Source: Paenibacillus sp. oral taxon 786 str. D14 (lineage in GTDB: Bacteria > Bacillota > Bacilli > Paenibacillales > Paenibacillaceae). Taken from it: a stretch of 64,000 nt of DNA. The stretch lies in the NCBI RefSeq assembly GCF_000159955.1, contig NZ_GG695978.1, forward strand, positions 1-64,000. Direction: 5' to 3'. Both the position numbers and the translations under genes were made by a program. The notes beneath the pieces were generated by a model, which did not search any database, had not been told where the DNA came from, and saw nothing but the letters and a program-made list of their open reading frames with translations. How positions within the stretch are numbered: position 1 is the stretch's first letter; every line of letters starts with the position of its first letter. Shown piece after piece: positions 26,526 through 34,490 of the stretch.

Positions 26526-26893
26526 GCTTGCAACTATATAACTTAACTTTTATCAGCACCTAAGTCAGCTTGAGCCTTTGTAGGACATAAATAATCGCTA
26601 TTGCTGTATGCTTTGCACAATATCCCGTTTGATCAGGCAACAAGGAGACCGACAAACTCGGAAGAAGGACATTTCTTTGCATATGGAAGCAGCTCTCCAA
26701 GATGCGAGATCAATGGCGCGCCGGGAATGAGACACGAGAATCAAAGATGAGACACGAGTATCAAAGACAGGGGCGCCAGGAGAAGTGAAAAGACAGAGCT
26801 TGGCCTGCAACCTGATCATAAGGGATAATGGTGCTAAGGCTAAGGTAGAAGGTAGAGACACCGACACACTTTTGAACCTGGGAGGTATTCATA
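26526..26893. other. Gap inside the island with a 20-bp tandem duplication
   Basis: No gene is supported. At 26728-26767 the unit TGAGACACGAGAATCAAAGA is repeated in tandem with one mismatch, flanked by GGCGCGCC and GGGGCGCC. The 3' end provides the GGGAGG ribosome-binding site of the ATC-hydrolase gene. The duplication could be an operator or slipped-strand debris; no promoter is convincing. Confidence 0.5.
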
Positions 26894-27469
26894 ATGGGAC
26901 AACAATCGACAGACAAGCAATCCAATACGACAATTGATCATGATGAAAGTCTGGAGCCGGTAGATCCGTATACTATTATGGCGAAACTGTTTGCTCATCT
27001 CTCGAAGGCGGTTGTTGACCGCTTCGGCGAAGAGGGCAAAGACGCCATTCGCGAAGGGGTTCGCACATTCGGTGAGGAGCGGGGCAGAGATATCGCCCGG
27101 CGTGCGGCTGCGGCCGGACAGCCTAATGACATTCACAGCTACCTGCCGAATTACGATATGGGACGCAGCGACCTGTTTGAATATGTGACGGAGTACCATC
27201 CCCTAGAGATCGAGCAGAACTTTACCCGCTGCGCGTTTGGCGACCAGTGGAAGAAGGACGGCATGGAGGAGTACGGCATTCTGTACTGCCAAATGATCGA
27301 TCCGGCCATTGCGAGAGGATATAATCCGAATTTTGAAGTGGAGCATGATAAATATTTGCTCAAGGACGGGCACTGCCATTTCCGATTTAAAATGAATGAA
27401 GCAGACAACGAGAACAATACAGACGCCGATAAGAAGGAAAAGGCCGGAGGCGAGGGCGATGATCATTAA
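26894..27469 (+). CDS. L-2-amino-thiazoline-4-carboxylic acid (ATC) hydrolase family protein
   Basis: A 191-residue protein I assign to the ATC-hydrolase family from FGEEGKDAIREGVRTFGEER (45-64), the block with H102, C113 and W119, and YCQMIDPAIARGYNP (131-145) with C132 and D136, followed by C161. Characterised members (AtcB/TsB of Pseudomonas) open the thiazoline ring of L-ATC to N-carbamoyl-L-cysteine. The last ~20 residues are a charged tail. The next gene, an M20 carbamoylase, overlaps this one by 11 bases and would catalyse the following step. The substrate here is inferred from the family and this neighbour, not shown. GGGAGG precedes the ATG. Confidence 0.82.
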   Translation: MGQQSTDKQSNTTIDHDESLEPVDPYTIMAKLFAHLSKAVVDRFGEEGKDAIREGVRTFGEERGRDIARRAAAAGQPNDIHSYLPNYDMGRSDLFEYVTEYHPLEIEQNFTRCAFGDQWKKDGMEEYGILYCQMIDPAIARGYNPNFEVEHDKYLLKDGHCHFRFKMNEADNENNTDADKKEKAGGEGDDH

Positions 27470-28691
27470 TGCCGGACGCCTGTGGAAGCGGCTGATGGAG
27501 CTTGGCGAGATCGGCGCGCAGGAGAGCGGGGGAGTCACCCGCTTTTCGTTTACCGCCGAGGAGCGTGCGGCCAAGGAACAGGTTGCACGCTATATGAAGG
27601 AAGCGGGCCTTGCCGTGCGCGAGGATGCGGCAGGCAATCTGATCGGACGGCGGGAAGGAAGCGACCCGGCAGCGCCTGTTGTGCTGACAGGATCACATAT
27701 CGATACGGTGCCGTCCGGGGGCAAGTTTGACGGTCCTTTGGGCGTGCTGGCCGCCATAGAGGCGCTTCAGACGATGCAGGAGCAGGGCATCGCTACCGCA
27801 CATCCGATTGAGGTGATCGCCTTCACCGATGAGGAAGGCTCCCGATTCGGGTTCGGCATGATCGGCAGCCGCGCTGTCGCCGGCACCCTGCGTCCCGAAA
27901 ATTTGAGACATGCGGATGCGGACGGCATTACGATTGCCGAGGCGATGAGGTCGGCCGGCCTGGCGCCTGAGCGGGTGCAAGAGGCGGCTAGAGAGCCGGA
28001 TCAGGTCAAGGCATACGTCGAGCTTCATATTGAACAGGGGGTCGTGCTGGAGAGTATCGGTCAGCCTGTCGGCCTCGTAACCGGAATTGCCGGACCGTTG
28101 TGGCAGCAGTTCACGATCAAAGGCCAGGCCGGTCACGCGGGCGCGAGGCCGATGAACCTGCGCAGAGATCCGCTGCAGTCGGCAACAGAGCTCATGAGCT
28201 ACATCTATACAGAGACCCGGAAATTTCCGAATGCCGTGGCCACGATTGGCAAAATTCAGACCCTGCCCGGAGGCGTCAATGTTATACCGGGGCAAGTACA
28301 GTTCTCGCTGGATTTGCGGGACGTGGAAGAGGCCGAGCGGGATATGCTGGAAGGCCGCATCCGGGATTACGCGGGCGAAGTGTGCCGAAAGCATGGCACG
28401 GAGCTCACCCTTGAGTTGCTGCAAAGAGTCGCGCCGGCTCCGAGCTCTCCGGAGGTAAAGGAAGCGATCGCTGCTGCCGGGAAGCTTGCCGGGCTGCCGG
28501 ACCCTCTGCCGGAGCTGGTCAGCGGCGCCGGCCATGACGGGATGCAGTTTAGCGGCCTATGGCCGCTTGGGATGATCTTTGTGCGTTCCCGGAATGGAAT
28601 CAGTCATCATCCGCAGGAGTGGAGCTCCAAGGAGGATTGCGGGCTGGGAGCCGAGGTGCTGTATCATGCTTTGCTGCTTCTCGCGAAGTAG
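27459..28691 (+). CDS. M20 family N-carbamoyl-L-amino-acid hydrolase / allantoate amidohydrolase
   Basis: A 410-residue dimetal hydrolase of the hydantoinase/carbamoylase clade. Metal ligands are visible as H80 and D91 (GSHIDTVP...KFDG), E125-E126 (FTDEEGSRFG), H190 (ELHIEQG) and a late His in SHHPQEW. The dimerisation-domain motif GHAGARPM and LPGGVNVIPG are typical. Family reactions remove the carbamoyl group from N-carbamoyl amino acids, or hydrolyse allantoate. Coupling with an ATC-hydrolase gene points to N-carbamoyl-cysteine or a close analogue (AtcC-like). Start at 27459 with GGAGG upstream, overlapping the preceding stop. A terminator follows. Confidence 0.9.
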   Translation: MIINAGRLWKRLMELGEIGAQESGGVTRFSFTAEERAAKEQVARYMKEAGLAVREDAAGNLIGRREGSDPAAPVVLTGSHIDTVPSGGKFDGPLGVLAAIEALQTMQEQGIATAHPIEVIAFTDEEGSRFGFGMIGSRAVAGTLRPENLRHADADGITIAEAMRSAGLAPERVQEAAREPDQVKAYVELHIEQGVVLESIGQPVGLVTGIAGPLWQQFTIKGQAGHAGARPMNLRRDPLQSATELMSYIYTETRKFPNAVATIGKIQTLPGGVNVIPGQVQFSLDLRDVEEAERDMLEGRIRDYAGEVCRKHGTELTLELLQRVAPAPSSPEVKEAIAAAGKLAGLPDPLPELVSGAGHDGMQFSGLWPLGMIFVRSRNGISHHPQEWSSKEDCGLGAEVLYHALLLLAK

Positions 28692-28714
28692 ATTCTCTAT
28701 TCTGCCGTACCATC

Positions 28715-28750
28715 AAGACCTTTTGACCAGTCTGGCCGGAAGGTCTTTTT
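28715..28750 (+). terminator. Terminator of the hydrolase pair
   Basis: AAGACCTT at 28715 pairs with AAGGTCTT at 28740-28747 and runs into TTTTT. Confidence 0.7.
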
Positions 28751-28765
28751 CAATGTTAACCGCCT

Positions 28766-28985
28766 TTAGCCGGCCGCAAACTCATGTACCGTCAGCAGCG
28801 AGGTGAGATCGTTGATCGGTGCGGTGATATGTTTGTTCTTGGATAATACAATCTGTGAATAAAATGGCTGCAGCTCTCCCCGAGCAACGGAGAAGCTGGA
28901 TAGTGCATGCTGAATAAGCTGATCCTTGACGGCGATTTTAGGAATCAGCGCAATGCCCATGCCATAGATGACGCACTGCTTGCGC
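28766..28985 (-). pseudogene. LysR-type regulator, C-terminal fragment
   Basis: Minus-strand translation gives VIYGMGIALIPKIAVKDQL, then ELQPFYSQIVLSKNKH and a LysR-like end. This is the last ~65 residues of a LysR substrate-binding domain; the DNA-binding half is missing, so it is a relic. Confidence 0.65.
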
Positions 28986-28989
28986 GACT

Positions 28990-29254
28990 GAAAGAACGAA
29001 GTTCGAGGTAATCGAGGGATCCAGCCCGCTGATTGCCAAGTATGAAGCGCTCCTGGAGCAGAACGGGATCAGCTTCGCCGGAATTGAATGTATTACCGAC
29101 GCGGTAGGCAAAACCGATAACGTATGACATAAACACAAACACCAATTATAATCCGGACGCCGAGTCTCTGGCTGATGTATCCGGAATGCGAGAAATCGCA
29201 AGGGTATTGGTGGAATATCTTGAGAGGATTAGCAGAGAGCCGACAGGCGTATGA
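28990..29254 (+). pseudogene. Two coding-looking C-terminal fragments of unknown origin
   Basis: Plus-strand frames 28990-29127 (…SSPLIAKYEALLEQNGISF…KTDNV stop) and 29129-29254 (YNPDAESLADVSGMREIARV…EPTGV stop) have good codon structure but no start or ribosome-binding site. They look like the 3' ends of two lost genes. I cannot name the families. Confidence 0.4.
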
Positions 29255-29312
29255 AGCGGCCGCCACCGATTCTGATCGGCGCACCGTGGCTGCTTCTGCG
29301 CGTGTATGCTAT

Positions 29313-30101
29313 TTATTCTGTAAAAGAATGAACACGGTACCCGAATTGGCCGGAGATCGCAGCTGCGGCTTCTAGCAGGTCGGCTCGAATCTCGCTCTCC
29401 TGCCCCTTGATTCGTGTGATCGAGCCCACTACACTGATCGTGCCGACGATGCGGTGTGAGGCATCCCGGATCGGAGCGGCGATACTGTAAGCGCCTGTTT
29501 CAATCTCTTCATTCTCAATTCCGAAGCCTTGCTCCCGAATTTGTTGCAGGTTGCTGAGGAGCTTTTTTTTGTCCGTAATGGTATGGTCGGTGAGCGCTGT
29601 CAGTTTGTTATTGCTCAGGAAATTTTGAAGTTCAGCCTCGGACATGTAGGCCAGGAACACTTTCCCTGAGGCAGAAGCATGGAGGGGCAGCTTATGGCCG
29701 GCTCTGGAACTGATGATGAAGTAATTGTTGGGCGATTCGACTTTATCCACGCAAAAAATCTGCTCATGCTGGTATATATATAAATGAGAGGTTTCGTGAT
29801 ATTTTTTTGTCAGGTCGGTTAAATAAGGATGTCCAATCTCCTTCAAATCCAGACTCTGTGATACCAGATTCGCCTTGAGCAAAAACTCCAGCCCCAGTCT
29901 GTATTTGCCATTGTCCGGATTTTTATCGATATATGAGTATGCGATTAACGTATTAATCAGGCCGTGTACCGTGCTGATGTTCAGATTCAGCTTCTGACTG
30001 ATCTCCGTTAGCGACAGTTGGACGTGCAGGGAATCAAAGCAGTTGATGATATCCAGGGCGCGCTGGACGGATTGAATCATTCGAGGATTTTTTTGGCTCA
30101 C
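29313..30101 (-). CDS. IclR family transcriptional regulator
   Basis: A 262-residue IclR regulator. The N-terminal winged HTH is seen in QSVQRALDIINCFDS and SLTEISQKLNLNISTVHGLI (residues ~5-50). The C-terminal effector domain is recognised by KYHETSHLYIYQHEQIFCVD and IRDASHRIVGTISVVGSI. The start is a GTG at 30101 with AGGAGG eight bases upstream; the frame extends to 30125 but skips that site. It is convergent with the hydrolase genes and the only intact regulator in the island, so it probably controls the transporter-hydrolase block. IclR proteins often regulate catabolic genes and themselves. A TTGACA on the minus strand at 30166-30171 may be its -35. Confidence 0.9.
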   Translation of the reverse strand: MSQKNPRMIQSVQRALDIINCFDSLHVQLSLTEISQKLNLNISTVHGLINTLIAYSYIDKNPDNGKYRLGLEFLLKANLVSQSLDLKEIGHPYLTDLTKKYHETSHLYIYQHEQIFCVDKVESPNNYFIISSRAGHKLPLHASASGKVFLAYMSEAELQNFLSNNKLTALTDHTITDKKKLLSNLQQIREQGFGIENEEIETGAYSIAAPIRDASHRIVGTISVVGSITRIKGQESEIRADLLEAAAAISGQFGYRVHSFTE

Positions 30102-30479
30102 AATAGGTGCCTCCTGTAAAAACAATAAATGGCTACAATACTATATTTCATTTATATTATGATCATGTCAATAGGACTTTGTTAATGTTGAATCGTTAAG
30201 CGGGATCAGTCAGATCCTGCTGACGCCAAGCGTATGGAGACATCGTTTTCGCGGTGCAATGACTTGGTTCAACCTGAGCCTAGAAGGCTTGCGCTTCACC
30301 AAATTCGTCGATGCGGATCGATTTGAATGTGGACTTAGTGGCCTATGAAATGAAATAGGACGTCGAAGAGCGCAGGAATACAAAAAAGAGCAGGCTAGCG
30401 CCGCCTTTAGGCGTAGTTTGGCAACAAGGGGTTATACCCCAAGAGCAAATTACCCGTTGGACGGGTGGTTATGATTTGA
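30102..30479. other. Intergenic region, regulator promoter side
   Basis: It holds the 5' region of the IclR gene (AT-rich up to about 30190) and then ~290 bases without a supported gene, up to the right 245-bp repeat. GGGGTTATACCCC at 30429-30440 is a small palindrome. Confidence 0.4.
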
Positions 30480-30724
30480 GGAGAGGGGTATACGCCTTTG
30501 GGTTGGGCTGGGCTGGGGGCGCGGCTCTGCCGCCGAAACGGAATTATATATGAAAAATCGAATATATTCGCTCAAATATGGCGGATTTGGCCCATTCTAT
30601 ATGAAATTTCATATATAATCGCTCCCTTGAAGCCCGAACTTTGAGATTTTATGTGAAAAATCGAATATATTTCCGCCAAATGGGTAGTTTGCAGCGAATT
30701 ATGTTCGAAAAATCATATATATTT
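30480..30724 (+). repeat. 245-bp direct repeat, right copy (island boundary)
   Basis: Same length, order and orientation as the copy at 20740-20984, with scattered substitutions mostly in the G-rich left third. It contains the same ATATGAAAAATCGAATATAT-type words and the TATATGAAATTTCATATA palindrome. Start-to-start distance is 9,740 bases. Confidence 0.9.
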
Positions 30725-30826
30725 ATACGGACAGCCTTAAGGAAACATCGTTTCACGGTTCGATGAAATAGGAGCACCCACGAGCACAAGATCACACAAG
30801 AAAGAGCAGAATAAAAAAGCAGCACC

Positions 30827-30858
30827 AAAAAAGCAGCAGGCCCACACCTGCTGCTTTT
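30827..30858 (-). terminator. Terminator of the class A PBP gene
   Basis: AAAAGCAGCAGG and CCTGCTGCTTTT form a stem, with the T-run on the minus strand, four bases after the PBP stop codon. Confidence 0.85.
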
Positions 30859-30861
30859 GCA

Positions 30862-33800
30862 TTACTTACTATACTGCACCGGCGCCGACGGCGGGGATTC
30901 GCCCAGCACGTTGACGGCGGTGACCTGGATCCAGACGGAGCTGGAGTCGGTCTTGAACGAGAAGTGCGGGTCCGAGGTGGAAGCGACCTTCGTGTAGGTG
31001 CCGCCTTGGGCATCGGACACGTAGACGTTGTAGCTCGTCACCAGGTCGAGAGCACCGTTCGCGTCCCAGCTCACCGTGAATCCGCGGTCGTCCTTCTTCA
31101 CGCTCACGTTAGCTGGTGATGCAGGAAGCGGACCGTTGTTGCCATTGTCGCCGATGATGCCGCCGTCGTTACCGCCCGGCGTCTCGTTTTGCGTATCCGG
31201 CGTCGAGCCGCCGCCCGGGAATACGCCGCCGCCAAAGACGTTGACGATCGCACTTGGCGCCGATTCCTTGCCGGCCACGTCAACGGCCGTGACGTAGTAC
31301 GCGGTGGTGAAGCCAACGGATCGATCGTCTGTAATGACCGCCGGATCTCCAACCAGCGCTGCTTTCCCGGTATACTGGAACGTCACGCCGTCGTCTGCAC
31401 GGTACAACCGGTAGCCGACCACGTCTTTTTCCGTATTTTCGCTAAACGTAATCGTAGCTGCTCCGCTGCCTGCAGACAAGGCGACATTCGCCGGAGGCGC
31501 AGGCGCCTGACCGTCATCGACGCGAGGATCTGGTTTGTAAGGCGCATCTTCCCCGGCATCCTTCGGCAGGTAGAAGCTCAGCGGTTTGTGGCTGCCGGAC
31601 ATTCCGGCGAACGCCTGCTCCAGCTGTTCCTTGAGCACTTCGATCGGCGTTTCGCGCTTCACCACAACCTTCTCACGCAGCATATCCGAAGGCGTCGTTT
31701 CGAGCGGCACGTAGTTGATGCCTTCGTACGTCACGTACTTAGCTCGAATCAGCACGTCGTCCGGTTCGGTTGGTACGTATTTAGCATTAAAAATATCCGT
31801 AACCAGCTTCCCGGCCTGTTGCGTTAACTGCGTTGGCAACTTCCCGCTATAGCCGGATACTGTTTTCGTTACGATACCGTCCGGTTTCGTGAACGCTTTG
31901 GTCGCAAACAATTCCGGTCTGCTCTCGGTGACTTCGTTCATAACGAGCGCCCAAATTTTGCGCGCCCGGGATTTACCGGCTTCCGACAACGTGTTCACCG
32001 GTTCGCGATACCCGATCCATACTCCCAGTGTGACGTCCGGCGAGTAACCCATAAACCAGACGTCGGCGTAGTTTTGCGTTGTTCCGGTCTTGCCGACAAC
32101 CGGGATTTTGCCATATTTCTTGAAGTCGCTTTTGATCGATTTACCGGTGCCGTCCGTAATGACGGTGCGAAGCATATCGGTCATCAGGTAAGCCGTTTGC
32201 TCGGAGAAGACCCGCTGCGGCTTAACCTCATGCTTGTAGACGATGTTACCTTTCGCATCGGTAATCTTCTCGATCATATAAGCGTCGGTAATCTGCCCTC
32301 CGTTGGCGATGGCACTGTACGCATTGGTCAGTTCTTCAACGGTGACACCGTATTTCAAGCCGCCAAGCACGCCGGTTTGCGCGTTGTAGTCTTCATCTTC
32401 CAACGTAGTGATGCCCAGCTTCTTGGCAAAGTCCCAAGCTTTGTCGATGCCAACGATATTGTTAAACACCTTAAGCGCGGGGATATTCCGCGACTCATTC
32501 AAAGCTGTCCGCGCGGTCACAAGCCCTTTATAGCCGCCGCTTGAGTTTACAGGAATGTGGAAGCCTTTTTGGTAGTCCTTCAAAATAATCGGCGAATCAT
32601 CAATGATCGAGGCAGGCTGAACTAACCCGGCTTCGAGGGCCGGCAAATAAGCGGCGATAGGCTTCATCGTAGAACCCGGCTGCCGTTTCATTTGCGTCGC
32701 ATAGTTCATTTGCTCCGTGTAGAAGTCGCGCCCTTCGATCATGCCGAGGATCGCGCCGGTCTTGTTGTCGATCATCATCGAGGCGACCTGCTCCAGGCCC
32801 TTCTTCTCACTGTACGGAGAGAAATTGTCCGCGTTCTCCGATACCTTGTGCATGGCGTTGTAGACCTTCTTGTCGATGGTCGTGTACACCCGGTATCCCC
32901 CGGTCAGCAGCTCCTGCCGAGCTTCCTCGAGGATGGCCGAGTTGGCGGCAACCTCCTCTTTGGTCATCTCCGGATTGTTGAGCATCGCAAGGACGATCGC
33001 GCCTTGCCGTTCCGTCTCCAGCATCAGATACGGGTAGGTGTCATAAGCCTTCTTCGTTGGCTTGGCCAGCGATCCTTTAATATCGAAAGCCATCGCTTCT
33101 TCATATTGCGCTTGCGTAATTTTGTTCTCCTCAAGCATGCGCTGCAGCACCAGCTGCTGGCGTTTGACCGCCCGCCCGAATGCCTCCTCGTTAAATTCCC
33201 CTTTCCCGTTAAAAGCGGAATAGGTGGAGGGAAGCTGAGGCAGACCAGCCAAATAGGCCGCTTGCGCGATATTCAAATCCGACAGATTGCTGACGTTAAA
33301 GAGACCTTTGGCTGCGGCTTTGATGCCGTAAACCTGGTACCCATTCGAACCGTTGCCGAAGGGAACCTTATTCAAATAAGCCGTAATGATTTCTTCCTTG
33401 GATAAAAAACGCTCCAGCCTAAGTGCCAGCAGCATTTCCTTAACCTTCCGGTCTTCGGTCTTATCCAGGTTCAGGAACACGCGTCGCGCCAGCTGCTGGG
33501 TCAGCGTACTGCCGCCGGTCTGCACGTCCTCTTTAAGCACCCGCTGCTTAACCGCTCGCAACGTCCCTTTAAAGTCGATCCCGATGTGTTCCTCAAAGTG
33601 GTTGTCTTCGATGGCGATCACAGCATCGAGCACGATTTGCGGGATTTCCTTATAGGTGACAGGACGGCGATCCTCTTCCGAGCGAAGCTGGCCAATCGGC
33701 TGGCCGTCACGGAAATAGGCGAAACCTGTCATTTCATTATGATTGATTTTTGCTTGAATGTCGGCACGCGACCGTACCGGATCGTCCTTAACGATGGAGG

Positions 33801-33981
33801 ATACGTATCCGAATACGGCTCCACCGGCAAACATCACGCCGGCAAATCCAAACAGAACGAGCCAACCCACAATCGCCCAGGCTAATCTGCCTTTTTTGCG
33901 CTTCCGGGCGGGTTTTGAGTTTTTTTCGCTCCGGTTATTGCGCCGCAGCTTGCCGGAGTTCTTGTCGTTCTCATGATCCAT
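30862..33981 (-). CDS. Class A penicillin-binding protein (PBP1A-like) with two C-terminal FnIII domains
   Basis: A 1039-residue bifunctional peptidoglycan synthase. A basic cytoplasmic tail and one TM anchor (~33-60) precede the glycosyltransferase GT51 domain, with catalytic E125 in AIEDNHFEEH and GGSTLTQQLARR. The transpeptidase domain has SxxK in PGSTMKP, the SRN motif in LNESRNIPALK, and KTGTT. The last ~200 residues hold two fibronectin III modules separated by a Gly/Asn/Pro-rich linker, as in Bacillus PonA-type proteins. It polymerises and cross-links glycan outside the membrane. AAAGGAGG lies seven bases before the ATG. It is divergent from the tyrS T-box region. Confidence 0.95.
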   Translation of the reverse strand: MDHENDKNSGKLRRNNRSEKNSKPARKRKKGRLAWAIVGWLVLFGFAGVMFAGGAVFGYVSSIVKDDPVRSRADIQAKINHNEMTGFAYFRDGQPIGQLRSEEDRRPVTYKEIPQIVLDAVIAIEDNHFEEHIGIDFKGTLRAVKQRVLKEDVQTGGSTLTQQLARRVFLNLDKTEDRKVKEMLLALRLERFLSKEEIITAYLNKVPFGNGSNGYQVYGIKAAAKGLFNVSNLSDLNIAQAAYLAGLPQLPSTYSAFNGKGEFNEEAFGRAVKRQQLVLQRMLEENKITQAQYEEAMAFDIKGSLAKPTKKAYDTYPYLMLETERQGAIVLAMLNNPEMTKEEVAANSAILEEARQELLTGGYRVYTTIDKKVYNAMHKVSENADNFSPYSEKKGLEQVASMMIDNKTGAILGMIEGRDFYTEQMNYATQMKRQPGSTMKPIAAYLPALEAGLVQPASIIDDSPIILKDYQKGFHIPVNSSGGYKGLVTARTALNESRNIPALKVFNNIVGIDKAWDFAKKLGITTLEDEDYNAQTGVLGGLKYGVTVEELTNAYSAIANGGQITDAYMIEKITDAKGNIVYKHEVKPQRVFSEQTAYLMTDMLRTVITDGTGKSIKSDFKKYGKIPVVGKTGTTQNYADVWFMGYSPDVTLGVWIGYREPVNTLSEAGKSRARKIWALVMNEVTESRPELFATKAFTKPDGIVTKTVSGYSGKLPTQLTQQAGKLVTDIFNAKYVPTEPDDVLIRAKYVTYEGINYVPLETTPSDMLREKVVVKRETPIEVLKEQLEQAFAGMSGSHKPLSFYLPKDAGEDAPYKPDPRVDDGQAPAPPANVALSAGSGAATITFSENTEKDVVGYRLYRADDGVTFQYTGKAALVGDPAVITDDRSVGFTTAYYVTAVDVAGKESAPSAIVNVFGGGVFPGGGSTPDTQNETPGGNDGGIIGDNGNNGPLPASPANVSVKKDDRGFTVSWDANGALDLVTSYNVYVSDAQGGTYTKVASTSDPHFSFKTDSSSVWIQVTAVNVLGESPPSAPVQYSK

Positions 33982-34102
33982 GCATGATCCTCCTTTATAA
34001 ACAGCAACATTATAGCATAAAAAAGGGGATTTGGATGTTTTTTCAGCGTATTTTGGCGTGTGATGGAGCCTAGTTCCTGCTCATGACCTAGCTTTCGTAG
34101 AT

Positions 34103-34134
34103 TTGACTTTGGGAATGCATCTGTGTTATATAAT
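34103..34134 (+). promoter_or_regulatory. Promoter of the T-box/tyrS transcript
   Basis: TTGACT at 34103-34108, then TTATAT at 34126-34131 (17-base spacing) or TATAAT at 34129-34134. Confidence 0.6.
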
Positions 34135-34149
34135 ATTTTAAATTGCAAA

Positions 34150-34440
34150 TCGTCAAAGGCTTAGAAAGACTCAGTAGAAGGCGGAATCCCGTCGCTCAGA
34201 GAATCGGTGGTTGCTGCGAACCGAATGGGCGGATCCCTTTTGAATTACCGTCTGGAGCCGTCCGGGGGAACGCGCGTAGAATGCGCCAGTAGTCCGGTAC
34301 CGGGAAATCCCGTTATGTGAATGAAGTGAAAACCGTCATCGGTTCGTCTGGCAATCCGCCGCAGGATCCGCAAACGGTTTTAATTAGGGTGGTAACGCGA
34401 GTGCTCCTTCTCGTCCCTTGGGATGAGAAGGAGCTTTTTT
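34150..34440 (+). ncRNA. T-box riboswitch (tRNA-Tyr sensing) upstream of tyrS
   Basis: This leader has the Stem I element AGAGAATCGGTGGTTGCTGC at 34197-34216, the specifier region GAATTACCG with UAC (Tyr) at 34246-34248, and the T-box sequence AGGGTGGTAACGCG at 34386-34399. The terminator GCTCCTTCTCGTCCC/GGGATGAGAAGGAGC plus a T-run follows at 34403-34440. Uncharged tRNA-Tyr should stabilise the antiterminator and allow tyrS expression. The specifier codon agrees with the downstream enzyme. Confidence 0.93.
34403..34440 (+). terminator. T-box intrinsic terminator
   Basis: A 14-15 bp stem (CTCCTTCTCGTCCC with GGGATGAGAAGGAG) followed by six T. It competes with the antiterminator formed by the T-box sequence. 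Confidence 0.9.
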
Positions 34441-34490
34441 GCGTTCCGTTTTCTAAGCAGGACTAACGAATATGGAGGGAAAGAAGAGCA

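Noticed and set aside
26598..26867. 90-residue minus-strand frame between livF and the ATC-hydrolase gene
   Set aside because: No ribosome-binding site, no recognisable family, and it overlaps the tandem duplication.
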